A stretch of 64,000 nucleotides of DNA. Source: Chitinophaga sedimenti (GTDB lineage: Bacteria; Bacteroidota; Bacteroidia; Chitinophagales; Chitinophagaceae). Numbering within the stretch: the first letter of the stretch is position 1; every line of letters begins with the position of its first letter. A program made the translations under genes and the position numbers. Of the stretch, positions 28,092 to 40,600 are shown one piece after another. The notes below the pieces were generated by a model, which worked only from the letters and a program-made list of their open reading frames with translations, made no database searches and was not told where the DNA came from. The stretch spans positions 3,534,001 to 3,598,000 of the forward strand of contig NZ_JAKUKA010000001.1 of assembly GCF_023156195.1 (NCBI RefSeq), given 5' to 3'.

Positions 28092-29130
28092 CTAAATAAT
28101 TCCAAACCGGTCACTCGACTGCCGGCAGATTAACTCCGGCTCCAGCACCAGCTTTTGTGGCGGTATGCCAGGGGCATACCCTTTCCGCTGGATGTCGAAA
28201 AACAGCTTGGCGGCTTCTTCTCCCATCACTACCGTTTGTTGGTTTACGGTGCTGAGCGAAGGTGTCAGGTACTCGCCGAAGGCCTCGTTGGCAAAGCCGA
28301 TCAAGGCTATTTCCCCGGTATTTTTTTACCGGCGCTTTTAATCGCCTGCATGGCTCCCAGCGCGGTAAAATCCTCCACAGCGAATACGCCGTCCGGTACA
28401 TTGTTACCGGATAACAGCCGGTGCATGCACTCGCGGCCCGATTCAATACTCACCTTCCCATACACGATCAGGTCATCGTCCAGTGCGATGTTGTGCACAT
28501 TCAACGCATCGATATACCCTTTTAAGCGCTGGTTAAAGATGCTCACGTGCTGCTGCCCCCTATGTGCGCAATGCGGCGGCAGCCCTGGTCTATCAGGTGC
28601 TTCGTAGCGTCAAAGGCGCCACGATAATCGTTTACCACTACGGATGATACGCCTAAGCTGTCGCTTGCGCGGTCAAACAACACCAGCGGAATTCCCCGGC
28701 GTTTCAGCTCTCCGTAATGGTCCAGGTTAATGGTTTCTTTCGAAATAGATGCCAGCACCCCATCGACCTGTGATTGTAAAAAGGTTTGTATGCCTTTCTT
28801 TTCGCTTTCGTACAATTCGTTGCTCTGGTAAATGAGCACGTTGTACCCGTTAATATTTGCTACTTTCTCAATGCCGTGAATCACAGAGCCGAAGAAGTTG
28901 ATCTCCGCACTGGGAATGATCACACCAATAATGTGCGACCGCCCCAACCGCAGCGAGGATGCAATACGGTTAGGCCGGTAATTCAACCTTTCCGCCGTTT
29001 CCCGCACAATCTTTTTCGTTGCTTCTTTAATAGCAGGATGATTATGCAAGGCGCGCGATACCGTGGCCGCAGTGATATTCAGCGCTCTCGCGATGTCTTC
29101 GATCGTCGTTTTGGCTATGCTCTGGCTCAT
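28092..29130 (-). CDS. LacI-family transcriptional regulator (two frameshifts)
   Basis: About 346 residues, normal for the family. The N-terminal helix-turn-helix TTIEDIARALNITAATVSRAL and hinge helix YRPNRIASSLRLGRS are intact. The periplasmic-binding-protein-like effector domain follows (HIIGVIIPSAEINFFGSVIHG, GVLASISKETI, VDGVFAVEDFTALGAMQAI, ALIGFANEAFGEYLTPSLS). Frame changes near 28545 and 28305 interrupt family sequence, so indels are likely. It is the last gene of the susC operon and should bind a palindrome with central CG; TGTAAACGTTTACA upstream of susC fits that rule. It probably represses the operon and is relieved by a small ligand. Confidence 0.87.
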
Positions 29131-29150
29131 CGGGGCGAATTGATGAAAGG

Positions 29151-31585
29151 CTATTTGTGCATTTTTTCGTACAGCACTTTAATGAAATAACCGCCCACTA
29201 CGCTTCGCGCCTGAAACCTACCTGTTTACCGTCGGTAGTTTCGTGCCAGTCGCTTAAAGGCACGCGGCTGCTGGTTTCCAGTGCATATTTATACATCGGG
29301 TTTACCAGCTGGTCAAAGTCGCCCTTGTTCTCTGTCAGCGTGGCCGTCCACAAAATCCAGTCAGATTTTGTGTAGGTTTTGCGGCTGTCCAGGGGCAAAC
29401 CATAGGCGTTTTGTTTCGTCAGGTAGTATTTCACTTCTTTCTGGTACACGCTCTTAGGGAACAGTCCCATGTCCAGCACCTTATCCCAAACGAGGTTATA
29501 CTTCTGGCTCAGGTACCTTTACCATCGAAGGTGAGCGAGTAGTGATCGCCGTCATCGGCCATCGCCATCCACTTGGTCACCATATCTTTGGTCAGCGCCG
29601 CGTATTTGGCGGCAGTAGCGGTTTCGCCAAGTTGCTGCGCAAGTTGAGTATAACCACCAAGGGCTACAATAGCTTTTACGGAAAGGTTAGCGTTACGCGC
29701 CAGGTGACCGGCGAAGTCGTCGGTACACAGCTGGTTGGCAGGATCCAATCCTTCTTTAGCCGGTACTCGGCCCAGGTGGTCAAGGTTTTCCAATGCTTTT
29801 TAGCGTAATCAGGTTTACCTTCTGCTTTGGCGATAGCTGCAGCCAGGATCAGCATGTTGCCGCTTTCTTCCACGGGCATATCCTCTCCGTAAGTCTGGCC
29901 ATTCGCCAGCGGATAAGTACCCAGGTCGTGCGCAGCAAAAGGCTTTGCCCATTTACCGCTTTCGCTGTAATAGAAAATACCGTTCATCATGCCCTTCAGC
30001 AGCTCGGGGTTGTACACGAGGTACATCGGTGCGGAAGGATAAGTGATGTCCACCGTATTGATAGAACCGTTACTGAAGTTTTCTTTAGACAGGAAAAGAA
30101 GATCCCCTTCGGGACTTTTTACCAGTTTGTGCGCAGAGATTCCCTGGCGGTATGTCAGTTCGCAGAGTTCAGCGTATTGCTCGCCACCCGCCTGCAAAGC
30201 GTCGTCACGCAGTTGTTTGTTAAAGGCTTCGCATTTTGCGATGATCTCTTTGTAATCTTTTGCCGCAGCCGCCATTTCCTTCTCTATGGTAGTAGGCTGG
30301 CCGAGTGTCCACCAGGGTTTCAGGTTCTTACCGAAGTACTGTATGCTCAAGATATCGTCGTAGCCTACCAGGAACGTTTGCTCCTTCGCGGCTTCGCCAA
30401 CTTTACCCAAAGCTACACTGGTGCTCAGCATCAGCTGTTTGCCGGTTTGCGTGTTTTTAGCCGGAAGCGAAAATGCCTGCGCATAATTCACAGGAGAAGC
30501 AACGGTTTGTTCACATTCGCAGCGGTAGGAACTGCTACGTACATGTAACCCCAGTCGATACGAAGGTCATCGCCCTTTTTCTTCAGCACTTCCTGCGACA
30601 GCGTGCCTGCTTTCAGGATAGATAAACCCTGGGCAGTGTATTTGTCGGCCTTCACCTGTTGCGAAGGCATATTAACAGCCAGGTCGGAAGAAGCACCGAA
30701 GTACAGTTGTACGTCATGCGCTTCTCCGTCGTTGCTGGCAGCTTTTACATTTACATATGATACGGGACGCGACACCAGGTGCAGGTCGCTGATCAACAGC
30801 GGAGAGGTAAAGGTCACGGTGAGGTTGGCTTTACCGGCTGTGAATTCGTAGATGGTTTGTGTAGCATTGATGTCTACGCTCTTTTGTTCTGCTAGTTTGA
30901 TCGCCGCGTCGGCCACAACAACTTTCTCCTCCACGATACCGGCATCCAGCCATTGGCCGCCTGCGGTATTGGCTACGTGCACCGCCAGTACGTTACTTCC
31001 TTTCTTCAGTTTTGAGCTGATGGGAAAATATTCGAACTTGTTGTTCCATCCTTTGCGGGCAAATATTTGCTCGCCGTTCAGGAACACTTCCACGTTGTCG
31101 TCATGGTTCATTTTCAGGAACAGTTTACCTCGGTCGTTATTGGCCACGGTGAAGGTCCTGCGGGTCCACAGGTCCTTACTTTTCCAGGAAGTTTTGGCAA
31201 TAGAAGGGTTGTCACCGAACGGTGCAGCCCCCTTCTTCCATTGTGCATCACTGAAACCGGGTTGTTCCCAGCCGCTTGCCGGCTTCGTTTCAGTATAGGC
31301 TACGGTGTAATCGCCATCATCCGATGTAGCCGCAATGGGTGTCCAAACTTTGGCCTCTTCTCCCAGGAAGCGGTAAATGCTGCCATCTACCTTCACCATT
31401 CCTACGAGCGACTGTGTGGCACCTGTCCAGTGCCTGGTGGGCGAAGCGTTCAACTGGTCGGTATTTGACCAGATGCTGAAATAGGGATCGTGCGTAATAA
31501 GCGGATAAGCAGGCGCCTTCCGTTCCTGGGCGCCGGCTGCGGAAAAACTCAAGAGCGCAACAGCTGCAATTACTACATTCTTCAT
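29151..31585 (-). CDS. Secreted glutaminase-family protein (DUF4964/DUF5127/DUF4965) (frameshifted)
   Basis: About 811 residues. The signal peptide ([20 protein letters not shown]) is followed by the DUF4964-type N-terminus ([27 protein letters not shown]), then a galactose-binding-like beta-sandwich ([29 protein letters not shown]). The DUF5127/DUF4965 (alpha/alpha)6-type region follows, with [16 protein letters not shown] helices and [19 protein letters not shown]. It ends [20 protein letters not shown] after correction. Related fungal proteins are annotated glutaminase A, but the activity of bacterial members is poorly tested. Frame changes near 30490, 29760, 29510 and 29215 are likely indels; the natural stop is then at 29151. 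It is in the susC-susD-DUF3823 operon, 20 bases before lacI. Confidence 0.83.
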
Positions 31586-31631
31586 TCGTATCTATGCTAT
31601 GTTTAAAAAATAATTCCTTATCCGTAAAAAC

Positions 31632-32336
31632 CTAGTAGGTGACTTTCACCACCTGTGAGAACAACCTGTCTTCCACCCCTGCGATCTTTACACCAACACG
31701 GGCATATACATAATTCTGCGGTACCGCGTAGGTCGGGATGTTCACGCTGAGGACGATGTTATTCATATCTGTAATAGCGCCACCGGCAATGGTAGTGGTG
31801 CCGTCGTTGTAATCGGCGCCTTCGCCCACGTACGCGGTTTTATTCACGTACAGGGTAACATTTTCCACCGCTTTGGCGGATGCGCCGGTTACGATCTGCT
31901 CCAGGCGGAAAGTAGCATTCACTTTTCCGCTGGCAGCCGCCAGTTGCGGCGTGCGGATCATATAGTAAGGCATTACTTCAATATCCATTTGTTTGCTGCC
32001 GCTAATGGTGATATTAAGGCTGTCTGGTTTGCCATTAGCTGCTTTCGGTACCCAGGGACCCTGTGCAGTCGGTATGACCAGCTTGTACTCGCCATCAAAA
32101 AGCAATGTGCTGAAGGAGCCGTCCTGCGCAATAGTATGGCCCATCGCGCCTACTTTACCAAATCCATATTGATATAGTTCGAAAGATACCTGGTTGTGGC
32201 CTACTGCAATGGGCTCGCCCTGGTAAACCACCCTCCCGGAAAAGGTAGATTTGGGTGGTTCGTAGTTATCTTTCTTACACGAGAACAATAATGTTCCGAT
32301 AGCCAGTACAAGTATATAAGAGGTTGTGAATTTCAT
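31632..32336 (-). CDS. DUF3823 lipoprotein
   Basis: Intact 234-residue frame. A lipoprotein signal (TLLFSCKK, Cys20) is followed by two beta-sandwich domains. The first (STFSGRVVYQGEPIAVG, VSFELYQYGFG, DGSFSTLLFDGEYKLVI, GPWVPK) is the carboxypeptidase-regulatory-like half of DUF3823, the second (ATFRLEQIV, NVTLYVNKTAYVG) the C-terminal half. DUF3823 proteins are encoded with SusC/SusD pairs and are thought to be surface-exposed accessory substrate-binding lipoproteins. This one sits between susD and the glutaminase gene on the same strand with short gaps, consistent with one transcript. Confidence 0.85.
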   Translation of the reverse strand: MKFTTSYILVLAIGTLLFSCKKDNYEPPKSTFSGRVVYQGEPIAVGHNQVSFELYQYGFGKVGAMGHTIAQDGSFSTLLFDGEYKLVIPTAQGPWVPKAANGKPDSLNITISGSKQMDIEVMPYYMIRTPQLAAASGKVNATFRLEQIVTGASAKAVENVTLYVNKTAYVGEGADYNDGTTTIAGGAITDMNNIVLSVNIPTYAVPQNYVYARVGVKIAGVEDRLFSQVVKVTY

Positions 32337-32353
32337 GACTGATGTTTTTGCTT

Positions 32354-34269
32354 TTACTGGTTAGGTTGTCTTACGATTTTCGGGTTGTTGGCGCGAATAT
32401 CATCACCAATGAAAGAGTAATAGTTACCCATGCGGAACCTGCGTGCACCGGTAACAGCACTTAACAGCTTATACTGGAAGTACCATTTACCGTCGTTCGG
32501 GTTACCCGGATCGTATACTTTATACGGCCACAGTGCCCAGGGTTGTGTATTACGGTCGGTCGCCTGGTTAAAGTTGGTGGTCAGGTCGGCCAGCGACATC
32601 GGGTTACCGTCCCATTTCTGGTGGGCAATTCTCCAACGTTTCATATCGAACAGGAGGTGACCTTCAAAAGCCAGTTCAACACGGCGTTCGTGCACGATAC
32701 GGTCAAAGGTGATCTGGGCAGCTGTCAAAGGAATAGTCAGTCCTGCACGTTCGCGTACCTGGTTCATAAAACCAGCTGCCACATCATTTTGCCCCAGTTC
32801 GAAAGCCGCTTCGGCAGCATTCAGCAGTACTTCTGCATAACGATAACGAATGTACGCAACCTCACTGTTTGTACCACGGGAACCTGCACCAGCGGCCGGA
32901 TCCAGGTATTTACGGATATAAAAACCGCTTTGTGCAACAAATTCAAGGCGATCGATAGGGCCATCCTGACCTACCACCTGCGCACCCGGTTTGCCCGGCA
33001 GATCTTTCGTACCGCCACGGGCATCGCTGGTAACGATCGTACCGTCCGCCAGGCGATAACCAGCCCAAATGTCTACAGGGCGACCTTTAAACGTGCTGCC
33101 CGGTGTAATAACAGTGCCTGCCAGGCGTGCATCACGACCCGCGAAAATTTCCACCGGATTGGTATACAGCACCGCAGAACCATCGTTGGCATTTACCGCC
33201 AGTGGTGCAAAGGTGTTATCCAGTTTCTCGAAAGCCTCTACCAGGTTAACAGACGGATTAATACGACCGCCTTCTTCCTCTTCAGAACCGAAACGCGGTT
33301 GGTTAGCTACGGTAAAACCGTGTACACGACCGCTTTTCAGTTTAAAGTCTTCTACCCATATTACTTCCGGGTTATCATTTTTATCCGGAAGAGGTTTGCG
33401 AAGTTCTCCGACAGGTTCGTTGTTTTTTTATACAGGCTGTAATCACCCACCTGTTTATTAATGATCATGTTAGCGGCTGCCGGGGCTTTTGTATAATAAC
33501 CGTTGGCCAGGTTAGCCGGGATGCCTACCTCCCCACCAGGTAATGATACTTCAGGTGTGCTGGCGCCGTGTTTGGCGATAGAACCTGCATACAGCGCTGC
33601 ACGTACGATGACCGCAGTAGCAGCGCCTTTGGTGGCACGGCCGGTAATGGCAGTTTTAGGTTGCGTGAAAATAACGCGTGTAGGCAACGCATCACGGATG
33701 GCTTCCATTTCACTGATCACGAAGTCGTACATTTCCGCCTCCTTCGCGCGGGGATATTGCAGGTAGGTAGGATCGCCGCTGAAATCGTAGCGCAAAGGCT
33801 CCAGGATCAAAGGCACACCACCCATACGTTTGGTGAGTTCAAAATAGAAGTTGGCGCGCAGGAAACGGCACTCCGCCAACAGCTGTGCCTTATCTGCCAC
33901 CGGCAACGTTTTAGAAGCCTCACAACGCTTCAGGAACAGGTTCAGCTCACGGATGTAACCATAATCCCAGTTACCCCAGGTACCGTATCCCCACTCACTG
34001 TCACGCACCATCCAGTCGGTACCGTTATTGGAAGGATAGGATTCTCCATACCCCGCGAAGTTTTCCCAGGTTTCATCCAAAGAAGAAAAATCCAGCTGCC
34101 TGGTGTACAGGTTCGACAGTACGGAAAAGGCATCTGCGGTGGTGTTGAATGCTTCTTCCGGGGAAAGGATCGCCGGCGGCTTCTGGTTCAGGAAATCTGC
34201 GTCTTTAATACAACCGCTGGCGCTCATCAGCGCGGCGATTGCCAATATGTTGATAATTTTTGCTTTCAT
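32354..34269 (-). CDS. SusD/RagB-family outer-membrane lipoprotein (frameshifted)
   Basis: About 638 residues. The lipobox MSASGC is followed by FLNQKPPAILSPEEAFNT, the typical SusD N-terminus. TPR-like helices follow (LLAECRFLRANFYFELTKRM with GGVPLI) and the C-terminal RagB/SusD domain (YIRYRYAEVLLNAAEAAFEL, IVHERRVELAFEGHLLFDMK RW). The frame shifts near 33375 (FRIK then NDNPEVIWVEDFKLKSG), and sequence typical of the family continues. SusD forms the hinged lid over SusC and captures the substrate at the surface. It lies 23 bases after susC and is co-transcribed with it. Confidence 0.9.
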
Positions 34270-34292
34270 AATCTGGAATCTAAACGGTTAGA

Positions 34293-37200
34293 TTAAAACT
34301 GGAGGTTTACGCCTACGTTCACCACTTTGTTCTGCGGATATTGCAGACCATTTTCTTCTGTTACTTCGGGGTCTACGCGGTACTGGTTCAGGTTGCTGAA
34401 GGTTAACAGGTTGTAACCGTTAACATAGAAGCGGCATTTGTTGATGCGGATCCTTTCCATCAGTTTCGCTGGCAGCGTGTAGCCAATCTCGGTAGTACGT
34501 GAACGCAGGTAACGGCCGTTGTGTGCAAAGAAGTCGTTACTGTTGTTGTAGTTGGAGTGACCGCCATCGTTGTAACGCAGCGCAGGATACTTACCAGGGA
34601 TCCATTTGCTGTTCGGGTCCCACATATCTTCGCGATGCCACCTGTCGGTAAACAGGGTGTTGAGGTTACCGTTGTTCTGGAACGGCCATTTCATTTCCCA
34701 GTTCTGGTACCAGGTATAACCGGCAGCACCGGAGAAATCGGCACGAAGGTCAATACCTTTATACATTAAACCGATGCTGAAACCGAAGTTGATGTTTGGC
34801 TGCGCACCAATACCCCAACCGATCGGACGCTCGTCGTAACCATCGATTTTACCGTCTTTATTAATGTCTTCATAAATCAGATCGCCGGGCAGCAAAGTGA
34901 TGTTACCCCTGCCATCTATGTTTACAGGATAGTTGTTGATTTGTTCCTGTGACTGGAACTGACCAATCACGTGGCGGCCCCAGTTAGAGCGCGTGAGGCG
35001 GTCCTGGTAAGCAAAACGGTACTTGTCCCACGCGTTGAAGAAGCGGGTGCCGGAACCATACGCGTCCAGGAATTTGTAGCGGGAAACAGAGAAGTTACCG
35101 CTGATCATGTATTTCAGTTCGCCAATATTGCTGTTCCAGCCTGCGGAGAAGTCCACACCAAACTGTGAATCAGATTCAAAGTTACCCAGCGGCAAACCAT
35201 ACCCGATTTCGCTCGGTACCAGTACGCCACTCATATCTTTTTTAAGACCGGTACGTTTACGGCGATAGTATTCCACGGTGCTGGTCAGTTTGCCATTGAA
35301 GAAACCGAGGTCCAGGCCGAGGTTCGTCATACGGCTTTTTAACCAGGTGATGTTGGTGGTGGGTTCGCCACGGTCGCGGGAACCAACAACCACAGTACCG
35401 TCATATACACCTACGCCCCTGGTTGTAGTTATACCCTTCCAGGTAAGCATATTCTGCAAGGCTCAATGCGGTACCATCGTCACCCATCAGACCATATGAA
35501 GCTCTCAGCTTAATTTCGCTCACCGGGAAGTTACCCACCAGGTCTTTCACAAACTGTTCTTCGCTCAAACGCCAGCCAACAGACGCGCCGGGGAAGTAAC
35601 CCACGCGGTTATCGGGAGGAAACAGGTACGAAGCATCGCGGCGGCCGCTTACTTCAAGTAAATATTTATCGGCATAAGAATAGTTCACGCGCGCTACATA
35701 ACCAATCCTGGCCTGGCGTTCATCGTTATCATCATATTGGTCCATGGTGCTGAAATAGATCAGCGGGAGGGAGTTGGTGGTAGGCACTGAGTGCAGCGTA
35801 TTGGTCAGGCGTTGCCATTTGATCCTTTCCGCAACAAACGTAGCGTTAACATTATGCTTACCAAACGTGCGCGCATAAGTGATCTGCCCCTGCATGTTCA
35901 CGTTGTTCACCTTCTGCTGGATACGCTGCCTGTAGGGGTTTGTACTACCGCCGTAAGGCAGGATCGTATCATTTACGGGATCGTACCGGTATGTTTTATA
36001 GGTGTACTCATGGTTATTCAGCACACGGTCTGCCAGGTAATAAGAATAGGCGCCGCGCAGCGTCAGGCCTTTAATCCAGGGCACCTGGTACTCCAGGTTG
36101 AAGTTGGTTTGCAGTACGCGCCAGTCCTCACGATACTTACCCGAATTTTTGTAGTTCAGGAACGCCCAGTTAGTTTCGTTGTGTCCGATATCGTTCAAAT
36201 ATTCGGGATTGTCGTTTGCATAAGGCCTTTCCATCGGTGTATTGCGCAGCAGTGCGAAACGGGCTACCCAGTAATCGTCTTCCTGCGGTACGCCAGGGTT
36301 TTGGCGGGTTTCGATACGACCGTTGATGTCGATGCCGGCTTTCAAACCTTCTGCGATGCGGGCAGTGATGTTCGACTGGATGTTATTCCTGTCGAAACGA
36401 TATTCGCGGCCCAGTACAGAGTTCTGGTTCAGCTTGGTGTAGGACATATAATAATTGATCCTGTCGGAACCACCACTGGCATTCACGTTAAGCGACGCGA
36501 GCGGAGAATTACCTTTGATGATAAAGCCCGGCCAGTCGAAGCTCTGGTAGCCATACTCGGTGCCTTGTTTGTATTTGTCCAGTTCTGCCTGGGTGATGGC
36601 CGTGCTGCCGTTCGCATTTAATTCTGCTTCCGCTTTCAGGCGCATGTAATCATAAGAGCTGGTGAGTACTTCAGGGAAGGTGGTCCAGTTTTGCCAGCCG
36701 TAATAAGCATCCACACCAATGGTGTTGCGGGAGTTGAGCTTACCGCGTTTGGTCGTTACCACCACAACGCCGTTCGCCGCGCGCACACCGTAAATAGCGG
36801 CAGCGGCGTCTTTCAGCACGGAGATGGTTTCTACGTCGTTAGGCGACAGGTTGTTGAACTGACCTGCATCCTGCTGGATACCGTCAATTACATACAGCGG
36901 GTTACCCAGGTTGCGGATCTGGATGTTAGCGCTGGCGCCGGGGCGACCATCGGGCATGCGGAACGATACGCCGGGCATTTTACCTGCCAGCGTGGCGCTC
37001 ACAGTTGAGTTACCGTGCACACGTCCGATGTCATCGGCCGTTACTGCCGCTACCGAACCGGTAAGGGATGATTTTTTCGTCTGGCCGTAACCAACGATTA
37101 CTACCTCACTGATATCTTTGTTCTGACGGTCCATTTTTACATCCAGGCTGCGTTGCGTACCAACTGTTATTTCTTTATTGGCAGAACCGATAGAAGTAAA

Positions 37201-37479
37201 TACCAGTATGGACGCCTCACCTGCTACGTTGAGTGTAAAGGCGCCGTTAACATCTGTGTTAGTGGCATTTTTCGTCCCTTTTTCCACTACCGTAACACCG
37301 GGCATTACACCGCCTTCATTGTCTTTCACCACACCCCTTACCGCAATCTTTTCCTGCGAAAAGGCCGGTAAAAAGCTGGAAAGCCATAAGAGAACAGTCA
37401 GTAAAAAAGGCAGGGGGCGCCTGAACGGCACTGCCAGTGCAGTATTACAGGGCATGGGGAGCCTCGTAAAATTTTTCAT
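34293..37479 (-). CDS. SusC/RagA-family TonB-linked outer-membrane transporter (frameshifted)
   Basis: About 1060 residues. A long signal peptide is followed by a carboxypeptidase-regulatory-like domain (VRGVVKDNEGGVMPGVTVVEKGT), a TonB-box region (DISEVVIVGYGQTKKSSLTGS) and a plug domain (ATLAGKMPGVSF, LYVIDGIQQDAG, ETISVLKDAAAAIYGVRAAN GVV). A large barrel follows and ends with NKVVNVGVNLQF. One frame change near 35425 (LEGYNYNQG then GVYDGTVVVGS) looks like an indel. It imports a substrate with SusD using TonB energy. The gene heads the operon susC-susD-DUF3823-glutaminase-lacI and faces the divergent hybrid regulator; a LacI-type palindrome lies 54 bases before its start. Confidence 0.92.
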
Positions 37480-37532
37480 AAACGGGAACTAAATTGTGGT
37501 TAATAAAATGTGCGTACCTTGAACATTGGGCG

Positions 37533-37546
37533 TGTAAACGTTTACA
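37533..37546. promoter_or_regulatory. LacI-type operator in the susC / hybrid regulator intergenic region
   Basis: TGTAAACGTTTACA is a perfect 14-bp palindrome with the central CG typical of LacI/GalR-family operators. It lies 54 bases before the susC start and about 100 bases before the divergent regulator start. The operon's own LacI-family protein is the natural candidate to bind it. The same palindrome recurs at 41565-41580. Confidence 0.7.
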
Positions 37547-37647
37547 TGTGCGTTTATTTGTAAACAAATACTACTTTTAAATCGTAGTGTGAAGAAAGAA
37601 CTTATTTAGGTAGACGGTCATTCACCGCGTTTCATATTCTTTTCAAA

Positions 37648-40600
37648 ATGTTTCATTTTTGGTTGAAAGTCACTTTAGGGTTGTTGCTCTGCATGAACTG
37701 CAGTGCGCAACAATATTATTTTCATCACTACCAGGTGGAAGACGGACTTTCTAATAATACGGTGTTCAGCAGTGTGCAGGATCAGCAGGGCTTCATGTGG
37801 TTCGGTACCAAGGAAGGCCTCAATCGCTTTGATGGCTACAGCTTTAAGCTGTACAGGCTGGATGATAAAAACGAGCAGCAGCTGGACCAGATCTATAATT
37901 TATTCAAAGATAGCAAGGGCACTTTATGGATCGGTTCTCAAAAAGGCTTGTTCTATTTTGATACTTTAAAGGAGCGGCCCGTCAGGTTTTCAGATACCTT
38001 GCGCGAGGCATGGAGCATTACAGAAGACACCGCCGGACAGCTATGGTTTATTTGTCAAAATGCGATATGCCGTTACAATCCTATCAGCAAACAATTAAAG
38101 CGTTTTGCCCATCCACGCTATGCGCTCACCTCCGTTTGTATCACGGAAGATGGCGCTACGTGGGCGTCTACATACAATGGTTATTTGCAAAAACTTGATA
38201 CGGCGACAGGCGCCTTCACCGGTTACAACGTGTTTGCAGACAGGCCGGGCGGCATCGGTTGTTACATTCACCGCGTCATCGCGGCAGGCATGCGCATCAT
38301 GGTCTGTACTTCCTGCGACGGTGTGAAGGAGTTTAATGCAAACGATTGTAAAACGCGAAATCTATTGACTTACAATACAGATGGCACGAAGGTATATGTG
38401 CATGATATCCTTCAAAACGGCCCCAATGAGTTTTGGGTAGCCAGCGAATCGGGCGTACATATATTAAATAGTGAAACGGGCAAGTCCATCAACCTGCATA
38501 AAAAGTTTATGGACCCGTATTCTATTTCAGATGACGCGATTTATACGATCTCGCGCGACAGCGAAGGCGGCATTTGGGTAGGCACCTACTTCGGTGGTGT
38601 GAATTACTGTCCCTTCCCTTATACGCCATTCCGCAAATACTATCCCGACTATTCGCAGAACGCCATCAGCGGCAGTGCGGTACGTGAAATACTGAGCGAC
38701 AGCGATGGCATGTTATGGATTGGTACAGAAGATGCCGGCCTGAACCGTCTCGATCCGAAAACGGGCGTGGTGACCAACTTTTCACCTAAAACGCCGAACA
38801 GTATCACCTACTCAAATATTCACGGTGTATTAATTAACGGGGATGAGGTATGGGCAGGCACCCACGAGCACGGACTGGATATCATCAACCGGAAAACAGG
38901 AAAATTGATGCGGCACTATAATGCAGGTACCGGCCCGCACGATCTGCCGCACAACTTCGTCGTATCCCTGCTAAAAACCCGAAGCAACGATATATATGTA
39001 GGCAGCGGCGGCGGGTTGCTCCGTTACAATAAGGCCGTCGAGGGCTTCGATCGCGTTAGTGGTCCGCCGAATATGACCACGAGCAGTTTACTGGAAGATC
39101 ATGCCGGCGTTATCTGGGGCACCACACATGGCGAAGGTGTGTTTTGCTACGATCCCGCCGCCAGCACCACCCGCCGCTTTTTATATGATGACACCAATCC
39201 GTACAGTATTTCCGCCAATACGGCCAATGCGATCTGTGAAGACACAGGCCATAATCTCTGGTTTGCCACCGAAGGCGGTGGATTGTGTAAAATGGACCGT
39301 TCCCGTAACAAGTTCCAACGTTTCACAATGAAAGACGGGCTGCCGAGCAACTTCATCTTCAAAATAGTAACAGCACGCAATGGCCACCTGTGGATCAGCA
39401 CCTCCAAAGGACTGGTGGAAGCCGATACCAGTGGCAAAATCCTGAACAAGTATACCAAGGCCAACGGACTGCTCAATGACCAGTTCAACTACAACTCCGG
39501 TTACCGCGACAGTACCGGCCGCATGTATTTCGGCAGTATTAAGGGCATGATTAGTTTTAATCCGGAAGAGTTTATCGCGAGCGACTTTCAGCCAATGGTA
39601 TATATCACCGGGTTCCAGGTGCACAACCGTGAACTGGCTATCAGCCCCGACAGCAGTCCGCTGAAACAATCCATTCTGTTCACACAGCAGATCACCCTGC
39701 CGCATGATGCCTCCAGCTTTAGTATCGACTTTGCGGCACTGAGTTACAACGCCCCCGAGATTACACAATATAAATACATGCTGGACGGCCTCGACAAAGA
39801 CTGGATCCATTTACCGACCAATCGTAAAGTATATTTCACGAACCTTTCACCGGGCCTGTACACCTTCCGGATAAAGGCATCGACGAGCGGCAAATGGGGG
39901 CCGGAGGAAAAACAGCTGCGTATCCGCATTCTTCCGCCATTTTGGGCAACCACCGGGCTTATCTGCTGTACATCCCGGTCGCCGCGGCAATCTCTTATTA
40001 TGTGATCAGTTTTTATCACAAACGCACGCAGATCAAAAAGGAAAAGGAACTGTACGAAGCTAAAATAGAATTCTTTACCAATGTGACACACGAAATACGG
40101 ACACCGCTGACGCTGATCAAAGGCCCGGTAGAGAATTTGCTGGAAAAGACGGCTGAAGTGCCGGATATCAAACCCGACGTAGTGACGCTGGAACGTAATA
40201 CCAATCGCCTGATTGCACTCATTACGCAGATACTGGACTTCCGGCAAACAGAAACCCGGGGCTTCAGTCTTACTTTTTCTGAAGTGCGGATCGATAAATT
40301 GTTACAGGAAGAATTTGAGAATTTCGTACCACCGGCTACGAAAAAGAAGCTACAATACCGGCTGGAGCTGCCCGATCTTCCCATCACCGCATGGGCAGAT
40401 GAGGAAGCGCTGCGCAAAATACTCAGCAACCTGCTGAGCAACGCGGTGAAATATGCCGGAACAACCGCTACTGTAATATTGCACCCGCTGTCGCCGGAAG
40501 ACCTTAACTTTACGATAGAAGTTCGTAACGACGGGCATCTGGTATCTCCCGAGATGAGAGAAAAAATATTTGAGCCTTTTTACCGCATGAAGGAAACCAG